Assembly (NCBI GenBank): GCA_019112825.1
Contig: DXIP01000009.1
Coordinates: 62,001 to 126,000, forward strand
Direction: 5' to 3'
From: Alistipes excrementigallinarum
GTDB lineage: Bacteria > Bacteroidota > Bacteroidia > Bacteroidales > Rikenellaceae
DNA: 64,000 bases
Shown here: positions 1-8,968 of the stretch, piece after piece
How positions within the stretch are numbered: position 1 is the first letter of the stretch
Layout: the number at the start of each line of letters is the position of its first letter
Notes under the pieces: generated by a model
Databases searched by the model: none
The model's input: only the letters and a program-made list of their open reading frames with translations
What the model was told of the DNA's origin: nothing
Made by a program: the position numbers and the translations under genes

Positions 1-14
1 CTTTGAGTTGGAAA

Positions 15-46
15 AACCGGGCGCGTGCAAATGCACGCGCCCGGTT
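15..46. terminator. Perfect 15-bp hairpin, likely terminator
   Basis: Arms 15-29 and 32-46 are perfect complements around a two-base AA centre and are very GC-rich. On the minus strand the hairpin runs into five T, which fits an intrinsic terminator for the minus-strand nitrilase gene upstream. On the plus strand there is no T run. The function is inferred from shape and position only. Confidence 0.55.
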
Positions 47-141
47 CGATTTGGAGGTTGCACATGTTTGTATCGCCATAATGCTGCAATCCTGTGGGTT
101 CTCTTGTAATGCAGGAGCCGAATCTCCCGGATACAACACAG

Positions 142-183
142 CCCGGAACGGGCCTCAGGCTCGTCCCGGGTGTATCTTTTTTT
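142..183 (+). terminator. Intrinsic terminator for an upstream off-window gene
   Basis: An imperfect GC-rich hairpin (142-170, about 14 bp with two imperfect pairs) is followed by a seven-T run at 177-183 on the plus strand. No plus-strand gene lies within the window before it, so it most likely ends transcription of a gene left of position 1. Apart from these two hairpins, 1-235 contains nothing I recognise. Confidence 0.6.
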
Positions 184-235
184 GCGCGGCACTCCGGCCT
201 CGGGGCGGTGCCTTTGCCCGGCACCCGGCTTCGGG

Positions 236-997
236 TCAGCGCAGCTCGAAGTTGTCGGCGTCAATCCAGGCGGGGAACTTCTCGCGGAAGGCCGCCATTT
301 GCTCCGTGTCGAGCGTGGCCGTGAGGGTTCCCTCGCTGCAGCCGGCGTCGACCAGCGTCCGCCCCTTGAAGTCGATGATGGCCGAATCGCCCGCATATTC
401 GGCGTCGGGGTCGCGTCCCACGCGGTTGACGCCGATGACGTAGCACTGGTTCTCGATGGCGCGGGCCCGCAGCAGCGTGCGCCACACCTCGCGGCGGTCG
501 TCGGCCCACGAGGCGCTGTAGATAATCGCGTCGTAGTCGCCCCGGTTGCGGCTCCATACGGGGAAGCGCAGGTCGTAGCAGACCAGCAGCAGGAAGCGCA
601 GCCCCATGTACTCCACGATGACGCGCCGTTGGCCGGGTTCGTAGTCGCGCGCCTCGCCGCCCGGACGGAAGAGGTGGTGTTTGTCGTACCAGGTCATCTT
701 GCCCGAAGGCTCGACGAAGAACTGTCGGTTGCGGAAGAGACCCCCTTCCGAGATGACGGCGCTGCCGACCACCGCCTTGCGGTATTCGCGCGCCCAGCGG
801 AGCATCGTGGTCACCACTTCGCCGTCCATCGGCTCGGCCACCACGGCGGGCCGGAGCTTGAATCCGGTGGCGAACATTTCGGGCAGGACGACGATGTCGG
901 CCTTGGCCTCGGCAACGGCAGGTTCGAACCGGGCAAGGTTGCGGGAGGTGTGCTCCCACTCCATATCAACTTGGCAAATTGCTACATCTACTTTCAT
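236..997 (-). CDS. Carbon-nitrogen hydrolase (nitrilase family, omega-amidase-like)
   Basis: The 253-residue protein shows the nitrilase Glu-Lys-Cys triad: E40 in VVLPEMFATGF, K106 in WYDKHHLF and C140 in LLVCYDLRFPVW. Length and motifs fit the YafV/Nit2 omega-amidase branch, which deaminates alpha-ketoglutaramate or alpha-ketosuccinamate in methionine salvage and glutamine-transaminase routes; that substrate is inferred from family resemblance. No signal peptide is seen, so it is cytoplasmic. The start at 997 lies about 16 nt after the predicted transcription start of the box at 1020-1027. It appears monocistronic. Annotated relatives are often called amidohydrolase. Family assignment is firm, the exact substrate is not. 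Confidence 0.9.
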   Translation of the reverse strand: MKVDVAICQVDMEWEHTSRNLARFEPAVAEAKADIVVLPEMFATGFKLRPAVVAEPMDGEVVTTMLRWAREYRKAVVGSAVISEGGLFRNRQFFVEPSGKMTWYDKHHLFRPGGEARDYEPGQRRVIVEYMGLRFLLLVCYDLRFPVWSRNRGDYDAIIYSASWADDRREVWRTLLRARAIENQCYVIGVNRVGRDPDAEYAGDSAIIDFKGRTLVDAGCSEGTLTATLDTEQMAAFREKFPAWIDADNFELR

Positions 998-1019
998 GGT
1001 TACTGTTTGTGTGCTAACA

Positions 1020-1027
1020 CAAATATA
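1020..1027 (-). promoter_or_regulatory. Promoter -7 box for the nitrilase gene
   Basis: TATATTTG on the minus strand is an exact match to the Bacteroidota -7 consensus TAnnTTTG, about 23 nt upstream of the start codon. No clear -33 TTTG is visible at the usual distance. Confidence 0.6.
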
Positions 1028-1158
1028 ACAAAAATTCCTGCCGATGGTATCTGTAGCTTAAAAAATAGATGATATTGTGCCGTTTGTTTTAATAAATGAA
1101 ACCCCCCCTGTTTTGAAAAATATCGGGTACGGAGCCCCTTTCTTCCCGCCCTCTTGCG

Positions 1159-2994
1159 TTAATCGTTCGCGACACGGAGCGTAACCGACGAGGCGCGCCC
1201 CCGCTCGTGGAGCAGCGTCACCTCGCAGGGCAGAAACTCCTCCGGCCGGCAAGTCCACGGGTTGACGAACTGCTGCGGGCTGCGCTCGGCGAGCGGGAAC
1301 CATGAGCTCTGCACCTGCACCACGATGCGGTGGCCGGCGCGGAAGGTGTGCACGGCGTCGGGCATCGTGAAGCGCACCTCTTCGACCCGTCCGGGGCGGA
1401 ACGGCTCGGGGCGGGAGAAGCTGTGGCGGTAGCGTCCCCGCATCACGTCGCCGCGCACCAGCATCCGGTAGCCCGGCAGCGAATCCCCCTCGGGAAACTG
1501 GTCAGAGAGGCGGACGACGAAGTCGGCGTCGGTGGTCGAGAGCGTCGCATTGAGCGTCACCTCGACGGGGCCGGCGAGCGTCAGCTCCTCGGCCAGCGGC
1601 TCCGAGACGAAGGTGAGCACGTCGCGGCGGCCGTCGGTGAAGCGTTGGTCGGCCACCATGTAGCGCTTGTCGCGTTTGCGGCCGAGCGGCTCCATGTAGG
1701 GCACCGGGTCGTTCGGGTCGGAGCGGTAGCTGCTTCGCGAGCGGCGGGCCGTGGGGCGCAGCGTGTCGAGCGCTCCGCCCTCGTGCAGGTAGAGGGTCAC
1801 CTCGCGTGATGCGGCGGGCGGCCAGCGGTCGAAGCCCTGCCACTCGTTGCGTCCCGGAACGTAGACCCGGACAGCCTCGCTGTCGGACGGAAGCGAATCC
1901 CGGACCTCCTCGCGGCCGCGCAGCCAGTGCTCGAAGAAGGGCAGCTCGAAGTGTTCGACGTAGTAGCGTCCCGATGCCTCCACTCCGAAGTCGAAGGGAC
2001 CGAGCCGGCCGTCGCCGCTGCGCCAGGCGCCGTGCGACCAGGGGCCGATGACGAGTCGGCACGTCGTTGCGGGGCTCTGGCTGCGGATGGTCCGGTAGAG
2101 GTTCCATGTGCCGTAGCAGTCCTCGGCGTCGTAGGTGCCGCCGACAATCAGCACCGCGGGGCGGATGTCGCGGCAGCGTTGCCGCACGTCGCGCGCCTGC
2201 CACCAGGCGTCGTAGTCGGGATGGGCGGCCATCTCCTCCCAGAAGGGGGTGGGCGGCAGCATCCGGCTGAGGCTGTCGAGCGTGGCGATGCGCAGGAAGA
2301 ATTCATATTCGGTCATCCCTTCGGGGCAGGTCGGCTGCCCTCTCGAGGGCATGCGCTCGGCCGGGGTATGCTTCCCGGGGCGGCTCATGCCGGGGATGAA
2401 GCGGTAGGAGTCGGTGAGCATCAACACGCCGTTGTGGTGCGTGTCGTCGCCCATGAACCAGTCGACCACGGGGGCCTGCGGCGAGACGGCACGCACGGCG
2501 GGATGACCGCACAGGGCGCCCATCAGTGCGTAGAAGCCCGGATAGGAGCTGCCGGCAAAGCCCACGCGGCCGTTGTTGTGCGGCACATGACAGACGAGCC
2601 ACTCCACCGTGTCGTAGCTGTCGGTCGTCTCGTCGACAGCGCCCTTGCCGGCGGCGGGACGGACGTTGACAAACTCCCCTTCGCTCATGTAGCGCCCCCG
2701 CACGTCCTGCAGGACGAGGATGTAGCCCCGGTCGAGGTAGGTGCGCAGATAGCCCTCCTCGAGCGACGAGGGGAAGCGCCCGGGGCCGTAGGGGGCGCAA
2801 CCGTAGGGGGTGCGGAAGATGAGGATGGGGGCCGGTTCGGCGCTGCGCGGCGCGTAGACGGTCGTGTGGAGCCGTACGCCGTCGCGCATGGCGATGCGGT
2901 GTTCGGTTTTGGTGCAGAGGCTGTCGAGCGGCTGGGCCGGGGCGATGCGGAGTGCGGCCAGCGCGACGAGCAGCAGCGGTATGAATCGTTTCAT
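1159..2994 (-). CDS. Exported CocE/NonD-type (S15) alpha/beta hydrolase
   Basis: The 611-residue protein begins with a signal peptide (MKRFIPLLLVALAALRIAPA) followed by the peptidase S15/CocE alpha-beta hydrolase fold. Visible motifs are GVRLHTTVYAP, the oxyanion-side FRTPYG, DVRGRYMSEGEF, and the nucleophile elbow GFAGSSYPGF with Ser in GSSYPG. The C-terminal third is the beta-sandwich X-Pro-dipeptidyl-peptidase C-terminal domain. The family includes cocaine esterase, glutaryl-7-ACA acylase and Xaa-Pro dipeptidyl peptidase, so the substrate (peptide or ester) cannot be fixed. An open frame extends 85 codons further upstream, but that part reads across the intergenic promoter region and has no protein-like character, so I place the start at 2994. 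It is divergent from the GH89 gene. Confidence 0.88.
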   Translation of the reverse strand: MKRFIPLLLVALAALRIAPAQPLDSLCTKTEHRIAMRDGVRLHTTVYAPRSAEPAPILIFRTPYGCAPYGPGRFPSSLEEGYLRTYLDRGYILVLQDVRGRYMSEGEFVNVRPAAGKGAVDETTDSYDTVEWLVCHVPHNNGRVGFAGSSYPGFYALMGALCGHPAVRAVSPQAPVVDWFMGDDTHHNGVLMLTDSYRFIPGMSRPGKHTPAERMPSRGQPTCPEGMTEYEFFLRIATLDSLSRMLPPTPFWEEMAAHPDYDAWWQARDVRQRCRDIRPAVLIVGGTYDAEDCYGTWNLYRTIRSQSPATTCRLVIGPWSHGAWRSGDGRLGPFDFGVEASGRYYVEHFELPFFEHWLRGREEVRDSLPSDSEAVRVYVPGRNEWQGFDRWPPAASREVTLYLHEGGALDTLRPTARRSRSSYRSDPNDPVPYMEPLGRKRDKRYMVADQRFTDGRRDVLTFVSEPLAEELTLAGPVEVTLNATLSTTDADFVVRLSDQFPEGDSLPGYRMLVRGDVMRGRYRHSFSRPEPFRPGRVEEVRFTMPDAVHTFRAGHRIVVQVQSSWFPLAERSPQQFVNPWTCRPEEFLPCEVTLLHERGRASSVTLRVAND

Positions 2995-3093
2995 CGGAGC
3001 GTAGGATGGTTCAAACAGTGGTGAAAGGTAGCAAAAAATAGATGAAAGCGGCAAAAAAAGGAGCGAAAAGAGGCAACAGTCGCGAAAAAGACG

Positions 3094-3101
3094 TATTTTT
3101 G
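3094..3101 (+). promoter_or_regulatory. Promoter -7 box for the GH89 gene
   Basis: TATTTTTG matches TAnnTTTG exactly and lies 38 nt upstream of the ATG at 3140. A matching -33 element is not obvious. Confidence 0.55.
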
Positions 3102-3139
3102 TTTGTCTTTTCAACCCATCCCTACAACCTGACTTTGTC

Positions 3140-5665
3140 ATGAAAAAATCGCTGCTTCTGCTCTTTCTGCTACTGCTCTTTGCCCCTGCCGGGGCCGCCG
3201 AATCCCGCCCGCGCGAGGTGGTTGAGGCCGAGCAGGTGATTCGCCGCACGTTCGGCCGCCTGCCCGAAGAGCTCCGTCTGGTTCTGACCGCACCCGACGC
3301 CTCGGGCTGCGACGGCTATGCCGTGAGCGTCGACGACGGGCTGCTCCTCATCGAGGGGAGCAGCTGCGTGGCCCTCTGCCGCGGATTCTACGACTACATC
3401 CTCTCGCATGGATACGGCGTGGCCAACTGGTCGGGCAACCGCCTCGAACTGCCCGACCGTCTGCCCGACATGAAGCGGCGCGAGACCCGTTCGCCCTTCC
3501 GCCACCACCTCTATATGAATGTATGCACCTTCGGCTATACGACCCCCTTCTGGGACTGGAAGCGTTGGGAGCAGGAGCTCGACTGGATGGCGCTCCACGG
3601 CTTCGACATGCCGCTGGCGCCGGTGGCCACTGAGGCCATCCTGGCGCGCGTATGGCGCAAAATGGGGCTCACGCAGGAGGAAATCGACGCCTACTTCACC
3701 GGTCCGGCCCACATGCCCTGGATGCGCATGGGCAACATGACGGGGCTCGACGGCGCCCCCTCGCAGGAGTGGCACGAGCGGCAAATCGAGCTGCAGCACC
3801 GGATTCTGGAGCGCATGCGGGCGCTGGGCATGAAGCCCGTCTTCCAGGGCTTTGCCGGCTTCGTGCCCGACGGCATGCGGCGCCTCTACCCCGACCTGGC
3901 GCTGACCCGTACCCGCTGGTCGGGATTCGAGAGCAACCTCCTCTCGCCGCTCGACACGCGCTTTGTCGAAATCGGCGCGGCCTTTGTCCGCGAATGGGAG
4001 CGGGAGTTCGGCCCGGGCAAATACTATCTGGTCGACTGCTTCAACGAGCTGGACGTCCCCTTCGGCAAGAAGGGTTCCGACGAGCGTGCAGAGACGTTGC
4101 GCCGCTACGCGCGGACGGTCTACAGCTCGCTCTCTGAGGCGAATCCCGACGTCGTGTGGATGATGCAGGGGTGGATGTTCGGCTACCAGCGCACCATCTG
4201 GGACCCCCACAGCGTCGAGGCGCTGCTGAGCGGCGTTCCCGACGGGCGGTTGTGCATCATCGACCTTGCGGTCGACTTCAACGACTACGTCTGGCGTTCG
4301 GAGAGGAGCTGGGACTACTATTCGGGCCTCTACGGCAAGGAGTGGATATACAGCACGGTGCCCAACTTCGGCGGCCGCTCGGCGCTGACGGGCGTGCTCG
4401 ACTTCTACGCCAACGGCCACCTCGGGGCGCTCGCCTCGCGCAACCGGGGCGAACTGGTCGGTTACGGCACCTCGCCCGAAGGGGTCGAGAACAACGAGGC
4501 GGTCTACGAGGTGATTTCCGTCGCCGGATGGAGCTCCCGCCGCATCGACGTGCTGCGGCTGCTGCACGACTATTCGCGGGCCCGCTACGGCAAGTCGGTG
4601 CGGGGCGTCGACCGCTTCTGGCACGGCATGCTCGGCTCGGCCTACGGCGAGTTCACCAACAACGCCCGCTTCCGTTGGCAGCTGCGGCCGCTCTCGCGCC
4701 GCATGGCGACGATGGGGGTCAACGAACATTATTTCGAAGCCATCGAGGAGTTCCTCGGCGCGGCTTCCGAACTGGGCAAAGCGCCCAACTACCGCACCGA
4801 TGCCATTCAGTATGCGGCCTTCTACCTTGCCGGCAAGGCCGATATCCTGCTCGATGCCGCCGTGTGGGCTGCCATGCACGGTGAGACGGAACAGGCAGCC
4901 CGCTGCGAGCGGCGCTTCCTCGCCCTGCTGCGCGAAGCTGACCGCCTGCTGGCCTCGCATCCCCTGTTGAGGCTGGAGCGCTGGAATGAGCAGGCCCGTG
5001 CGGCGGGCTGTTCGGAGGAGGAGCGCGACCGCTTCGTGCGCGAGCAGCGGCGTCTCATCTCCGTTTGGGGCGGCCCGTCGCTGAGCGACTATTCGGCCCG
5101 CATCTGGTCGGGCCCCATCCGCGACTTCTACATTCCGCGCTGGCGCAACTTCTTTGCGGCGCTCAACGAGGGGCGCAGCTTCGACTTTCGTTCGTGGGAC
5201 GAGGGGTGGCACCAAACCGACACTCTTTCGCGCGTGAAGCCCTTTGCCGAGCCGCTTACGGCGGCCTGCAAGCTGGTCGAAGCGACCCGCGACATCTCGC
5301 CCGAGATGGTGCAGCGCCCCGAGCGGGCGGTCTGCTGCTGGCTGCCCTTCGACTTTGCGCAGGAGCGCACCCGGGTCTCCTTCACCATCGGACACGAGGA
5401 GTTCCGCCGCATGCGGGGGCTGCGCTTCACCACGCTGCGTGGCTCCGAGCCGGTGACGCTCGAAAAGCTCCGCATCACGGCCAGCCGTCACTGCTGGGCC
5501 GAACAGAAGCCCGCGCTGCGGCTTGAGCCGGGCAGCGACGGCGTGACGCTCCGTGTGGAGAAGCGCGACGTGGAGGCCCCTCTGGCCAAGGAGTTCACCG
5601 TGACGCTCACGCTGCACGGACGTCCGGCTGCCGACAACTATACGGCCGTTGAGCTGCTCTACTGA
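3140..5665 (+). CDS. Alpha-N-acetylglucosaminidase, GH89 (NAGLU family)
   Basis: The 841-residue exported enzyme has a signal peptide (residues 1-19). An N-terminal alpha/beta domain runs to about residue 115, a central (beta/alpha)8 GH89 barrel spans about 118-460, and an alpha-helical C-terminal domain follows. Family-specific blocks include FGYTTPFWDWKRWEQELDWM, PAHMPWMRMGNM and the two catalytic glutamate regions: E303 in DCFNELDVP and the SPEGVENN segment (E447 or E450). GH89 enzymes remove terminal alpha-linked GlcNAc, as on gastric-type mucin O-glycans and heparan sulfate, which suits a host-glycan forager acting in the periplasm or at the surface. No SusC/SusD pair adjoins, so it is not in a standard utilisation locus. 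It is transcribed divergently from the S15 hydrolase. Confidence 0.95.
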   Translation: MKKSLLLLFLLLLFAPAGAAESRPREVVEAEQVIRRTFGRLPEELRLVLTAPDASGCDGYAVSVDDGLLLIEGSSCVALCRGFYDYILSHGYGVANWSGNRLELPDRLPDMKRRETRSPFRHHLYMNVCTFGYTTPFWDWKRWEQELDWMALHGFDMPLAPVATEAILARVWRKMGLTQEEIDAYFTGPAHMPWMRMGNMTGLDGAPSQEWHERQIELQHRILERMRALGMKPVFQGFAGFVPDGMRRLYPDLALTRTRWSGFESNLLSPLDTRFVEIGAAFVREWEREFGPGKYYLVDCFNELDVPFGKKGSDERAETLRRYARTVYSSLSEANPDVVWMMQGWMFGYQRTIWDPHSVEALLSGVPDGRLCIIDLAVDFNDYVWRSERSWDYYSGLYGKEWIYSTVPNFGGRSALTGVLDFYANGHLGALASRNRGELVGYGTSPEGVENNEAVYEVISVAGWSSRRIDVLRLLHDYSRARYGKSVRGVDRFWHGMLGSAYGEFTNNARFRWQLRPLSRRMATMGVNEHYFEAIEEFLGAASELGKAPNYRTDAIQYAAFYLAGKADILLDAAVWAAMHGETEQAARCERRFLALLREADRLLASHPLLRLERWNEQARAAGCSEEERDRFVREQRRLISVWGGPSLSDYSARIWSGPIRDFYIPRWRNFFAALNEGRSFDFRSWDEGWHQTDTLSRVKPFAEPLTAACKLVEATRDISPEMVQRPERAVCCWLPFDFAQERTRVSFTIGHEEFRRMRGLRFTTLRGSEPVTLEKLRITASRHCWAEQKPALRLEPGSDGVTLRVEKRDVEAPLAKEFTVTLTLHGRPAADNYTAVELLY

Positions 5666-5737
5666 CCCTCTGCCGGCCGTTGCCCTCTTCCGTCCTCGTT
5701 TCGCCGGGCTTCGTCCCTCGCTCCTTGCGGCCGGAAA

Positions 5738-5769
5738 GTTGCACGGCGTGAAAATAAAACGTATTTTTG
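5738..5769 (+). promoter_or_regulatory. Promoter for the cvfB-methyltransferase pair
   Basis: A TTG at 5739-5741 is separated by 20 nt from TATTTTTG at 5762-5769, giving the full Bacteroidota promoter geometry. The predicted transcription start falls about 25 nt before the ATG at 5802. Confidence 0.65.
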
Positions 5770-5801
5770 CGGCGCAAATCCATCGAATACCGAATTTTCG
5801 T

Positions 5802-6644
5802 ATGCTCAGAGCCGGACATGTTCAGCAACTCACCGTGAGCCGCATCTCGGAACACGGACTTTTTCTGGCGGACGAGGAACAGCAGGAGGTGCTGCTGCCC
5901 AACCGCTATGTTTCGCTTGCCGACAAGGTCGGCGACACGAAGGAGGTCTTCGTCTACCACGACTCCGAGGACCGGCTCGTCGCAACGACCGAAACGCCTC
6001 TGCTCAAGGCCGGTGAGGCGGGTTACCTCAAGGTGGTTGACAAGACCGAACACGGCGCCTTCCTCGACTGGGGACTCTACGGCAAGGACCTCTTCCTGCC
6101 GAACCGCAACCAGCAGGGGGGCGTGCTTCCGGGACGGAGCTATATCGTCTATCTCTACGAGGACAACATCACGGGCCGCTGCGTGGCGACCATGAAGCTC
6201 AAGGGCTTCATCAACAACGATATCATCACCGTGGCTCCCCGCCAGGCGGTCGAGCTGCTCGTTGCCTCGGAGAGCCCCATCGGCTACCGGGTCATCGTGG
6301 CCAACCGCCACTGGGGCATGCTCTACCGCAACCAGCTGTTCCGTTCGGTGTCCATCGGCGAGCGGCTGCAGGGCTACGTCAGCCGCATCACCGACGACAA
6401 CCGCATTGACGTGAGCCTGCAGCAGACGGGGCTGGCCCAGGTGAAGAGCTCGGCCGAGACGCTGTTGGCGCTGCTGCACGACAACGGCGGCTTCCTGCCG
6501 CTCAACGATGCGAGCGCACCCGAGGAGGTGGCCGCACGCACGCAGATGAGCAAGAAGGTCTTCAAGCGTTCGCTGGGCATGCTGCTCAAGCGCGGCGAGG
6601 TGGAGATGACGGAACAGGGAATCAAACTGCGCAAGGGAAAATGA
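5802..6644 (+). CDS. cvfB: CvfB-like S1 RNA-binding protein
   Basis: The 280-residue cytoplasmic protein matches the CvfB/YitL layout. Successive S1-type OB-folds occupy about 1-60 (QQLTVSRISEHGLFLAD), 65-135 (GYLKVVDKTEHGAFLDWGL) and 140-210 (GYRVIVANRHWGMLYRNQ, GYVSRITDDNRIDVSL). A winged-helix segment follows at about 215-280 (KKVFKRSLGMLLKRGEVEM). CvfB binds RNA and influences virulence and RNA stability in Gram-positives; its role in Bacteroidota is little known. I start at 5802 rather than an upstream in-frame ATG at 5649, because the longer version would overlap the GH89 gene and start before the promoter. Its stop overlaps the next start by four bases (ATGA), indicating translational coupling. 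Confidence 0.88.
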   Translation: MLRAGHVQQLTVSRISEHGLFLADEEQQEVLLPNRYVSLADKVGDTKEVFVYHDSEDRLVATTETPLLKAGEAGYLKVVDKTEHGAFLDWGLYGKDLFLPNRNQQGGVLPGRSYIVYLYEDNITGRCVATMKLKGFINNDIITVAPRQAVELLVASESPIGYRVIVANRHWGMLYRNQLFRSVSIGERLQGYVSRITDDNRIDVSLQQTGLAQVKSSAETLLALLHDNGGFLPLNDASAPEEVAARTQMSKKVFKRSLGMLLKRGEVEMTEQGIKLRKGK

Positions 6645-7405
6645 GCCGAATCAATACCGCGGAACGGGTCTCGCGCGAGACCTCGGACAACTTTGTCTTC
6701 CAGCGCTCGCTGCTGGCCTACCACGCCGCCGCGGAGCGCGTTGGCGGCGACACGCTCGAAATCGGCACCGGTTCGGGCTACGGCATCGAGGTCATTGCTC
6801 CCCGTGTCGACCGTTTCGTGACGCTCGACAAGCATGTTCCGGCGCCCGAACTGCTGCAGGTGCCCAACGTGGAGTTCCGCCGGGCGACGGTTCCTCCTCT
6901 GCCTTTCGCGGACGAAAGTTTCGACTGCGTCATCTCGTTCCAGGTCATCGAGCATATCAAGGATGATGCCTTGTTCGTGCGCGAGGTGGCCCGCGTGCTG
7001 CGTCCGGGCGGCTGCTTCGTGGTGACGACGCCCAACGCCCCGATGTCGCTCACGCGCAATCCGTGGCACGTGCGCGAATACCGCCCCGAAGAGTTGCGGC
7101 GGCTGCTCGCGTCCTCGTTTGGCGAGGTGGAGCAGCTGGGCGTCTTCGGCGACGAAAAGGTGATGGCCTACTACGCCGAGAACCGCCGCAGCGTCGAGCG
7201 GCTGCTCCGCTTCGACCCGCTGGACCTCCAGCACCGCCTCCCCCGCCGGCTGTTGCAGCTCCCCTACGACCTGCTCAACCGGCTCAACCGCCGCCGGCTG
7301 CTGCATGCCAATACGGAGCTGACCACCTCGATTCGCATGGAGGACTACCGCATCGCCCCCGTCTCGGAGGAGTGCTTCGACCTCTTCTACATCGCCCGCA
7401 AATAG
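6641..7405 (+). CDS. Class I SAM-dependent methyltransferase
   Basis: The 254-residue protein carries the Rossmann methyltransferase signature: motif I LEIGTGSGYGIE (39-50), an acidic ribose-binding strand end (TLDKH), and motif IV SFDCVISFQVIEHIKDD. Next come VARVLRPGG and VVTTPNAP, typical of the UbiE/type-11 family. The substrate cannot be read from the sequence. A positively charged helical stretch (about 180-225, several NRLNRRR-type patches) could contact nucleic acid or membrane. Translation is coupled to cvfB by an ATGA overlap, hinting at a shared role in RNA or translation, but that is inference. Confidence 0.85.
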   Translation: MSRINTAERVSRETSDNFVFQRSLLAYHAAAERVGGDTLEIGTGSGYGIEVIAPRVDRFVTLDKHVPAPELLQVPNVEFRRATVPPLPFADESFDCVISFQVIEHIKDDALFVREVARVLRPGGCFVVTTPNAPMSLTRNPWHVREYRPEELRRLLASSFGEVEQLGVFGDEKVMAYYAENRRSVERLLRFDPLDLQHRLPRRLLQLPYDLLNRLNRRRLLHANTELTTSIRMEDYRIAPVSEECFDLFYIARK

Positions 7406-7604
7406 TCCCGCAGGGGGCTCGAAGGGCTATTCCGTAGTTTCTGAAAAGGCTGCCGCGAAGACAGCCTCCGGACAAGTGCAGGATTTCCGCGGCGTCCCGA
7501 TTCCCGCACTTCGGTGTGCCGTTTGCCGCATTGGGCGTCAGGCTGTCCGGGGCCGCGCTCCGAAAATAGGGGGCGGAATGTTTCCCCGTCTCGCCTGCTT
7601 TTCG

Positions 7605-7612
7605 TAAATTCG
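7605..7612 (+). promoter_or_regulatory. Possible -7 box for mtaB
   Basis: TAAATTCG differs from TAnnTTTG at one position and sits 22 nt before the ATG at 7634. The rest of the 7406-7633 spacer holds no gene or strong hairpin that I can see. Confidence 0.35.
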
Positions 7613-7633
7613 CAGCCGATAACACCTTTTTCC

Positions 7634-8932
7634 ATGCAACAACGCAGAGTCAATTTCCATACACTCGGCTGCAAGCTCAATTTCTCGGAGAGTTCCACCT
7701 TCGCCCGCCAGTTCGAACAGGGGGGCTACGTGCGTGTGGCTCCCGATGAGGAGGCCGACATTTGTGTCATCAACAGCTGCTCGGTCACGGAGCATGCCGA
7801 CAAGAAGTGCCGCAACCTGATACGCAAGCTTCATCGCCGCAATCCGCAGGCAATCATCGCGGTGACGGGGTGCTACGCCCAGCTCAAGCCGCAGGAGATT
7901 GCCGCCATCGAGGGGGTCGACCTCGTGCTGAGCAACAACGACAAGGGCGAGCTCTACCGTCGCGTGACGGAGCTGGCCGGCAAGGGACGCGCGCAGGTCT
8001 ACAGCTGCGAGACGGACGAGCTGACCAACTTCTTCGCCGCTTTCTCGAGCGGCGACCGTACGCGCGCCTTCCTCAAGGTGCAGGATGGCTGCGACTACTG
8101 CTGCTCCTACTGCACGATTCACTATGCCCGCGGCTCGAGCCGCAACATGCCCATTGCCGACCTGGTGGCCGAGGCGCGGCAGATTGCCGCCGCCGGGCAG
8201 AAGGAGATTGTCATCACGGGGGTCAACACGGGTGACTTCGGCCGGACGACCGGCGAGACGTTCATCGACCTGCTCCGTGCGCTCAACGAGGTCGAGGGCA
8301 TCGAGCGCTACCGCATCTCCTCCATCGAGCCCAACCTGCTGACCGACGAAATCATCGCCTTCTGCGCCGCGTCGCCCAAGTTCCAGCACCACTTCCACAT
8401 CCCGCTGCAGAGCGGTTCGGACCGGATTCTGGGTCTCATGCGCCGCCGCTATACGACGGCTCGCTTCGCCGAGCGGGTTGAGGCCGTGCGCCGGCTGATG
8501 CCCGACGCCTTCATCGGCATCGACGTCATTGTGGGCTTCCCGGGCGAAATGGAGGCCGACTTCCGCACGACGTACGACTTCCTGGAGCGGCTCGCTCCCG
8601 CCTTCCTCCACATCTTCCCCTTCTCGGAGCGTCCCGGAACGCCGGCCGTCGATTTCCCCGGCAAGGTGCAGTCGTCAGTGGCGACCCGCCGCGTGGAGGA
8701 GCTGGAGGCCCTCTGCGCGCGGCTGCATGGCGATTTCTGCGCCCGCGGAACGGGCACGGAGGCCGACGTGCTGTTCGAAAGCACGCGCCGCGGCGGCATG
8801 ATGTTCGGCTTCACGGGCAACTACCGCCGCGTGAAGGTCCCCTACGATGCGGCGCGCGTCAATACGGTCTGCCGCGTCCGGTTGGGAAAAATGGATGATT
8901 CGCACGACCTCGAAGGGTATATTCTGGGTTAA
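7634..8932 (+). CDS. mtaB: tRNA t6A37 methylthiotransferase MtaB
   Basis: The 432-residue radical-SAM enzyme converts t6A37 to ms2t6A37 in ANN-decoding tRNAs. The N-terminal UPF0004 domain has cluster cysteines C13 (TLGCKLN), C49 (INSCSVTEH) and C80 (VTGCYAQ). The radical-SAM domain has the CxxxCxxC motif at C153, C157 and C160 (GCDYCCSYCTIHYARG). A C-terminal TRAM domain (about 370-432) completes the family layout. HTLGCKLN and NSCSVT favour MtaB over MiaB or RimO. The start at 7634 gives the canonical N-terminus; an in-frame upstream ATG at 7514 would add 40 residues without family character. Confidence 0.94.
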   Translation: MQQRRVNFHTLGCKLNFSESSTFARQFEQGGYVRVAPDEEADICVINSCSVTEHADKKCRNLIRKLHRRNPQAIIAVTGCYAQLKPQEIAAIEGVDLVLSNNDKGELYRRVTELAGKGRAQVYSCETDELTNFFAAFSSGDRTRAFLKVQDGCDYCCSYCTIHYARGSSRNMPIADLVAEARQIAAAGQKEIVITGVNTGDFGRTTGETFIDLLRALNEVEGIERYRISSIEPNLLTDEIIAFCAASPKFQHHFHIPLQSGSDRILGLMRRRYTTARFAERVEAVRRLMPDAFIGIDVIVGFPGEMEADFRTTYDFLERLAPAFLHIFPFSERPGTPAVDFPGKVQSSVATRRVEELEALCARLHGDFCARGTGTEADVLFESTRRGGMMFGFTGNYRRVKVPYDAARVNTVCRVRLGKMDDSHDLEGYILG

Positions 8933-8938
8933 AATTCG

Positions 8939-8946
8939 TATATTTG
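8939..8946 (+). promoter_or_regulatory. Promoter -7 box for the sensor-trkH-SPOR operon
   Basis: TATATTTG is an exact TAnnTTTG match in the 36-nt gap after mtaB, 22 nt before the first ATG at 8969. This gives the membrane operon its own start even though it directly follows mtaB on the same strand. Confidence 0.6.
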
Positions 8947-8968
8947 CACTAAAAGTGAATAGGAAGCT

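Noticed and set aside
3170..5617. An 815-codon antisense frame opposite the GH89 gene
   Set aside because: It mirrors the high-GC codon pattern of the GH89 gene; no start context, signal or family motif.
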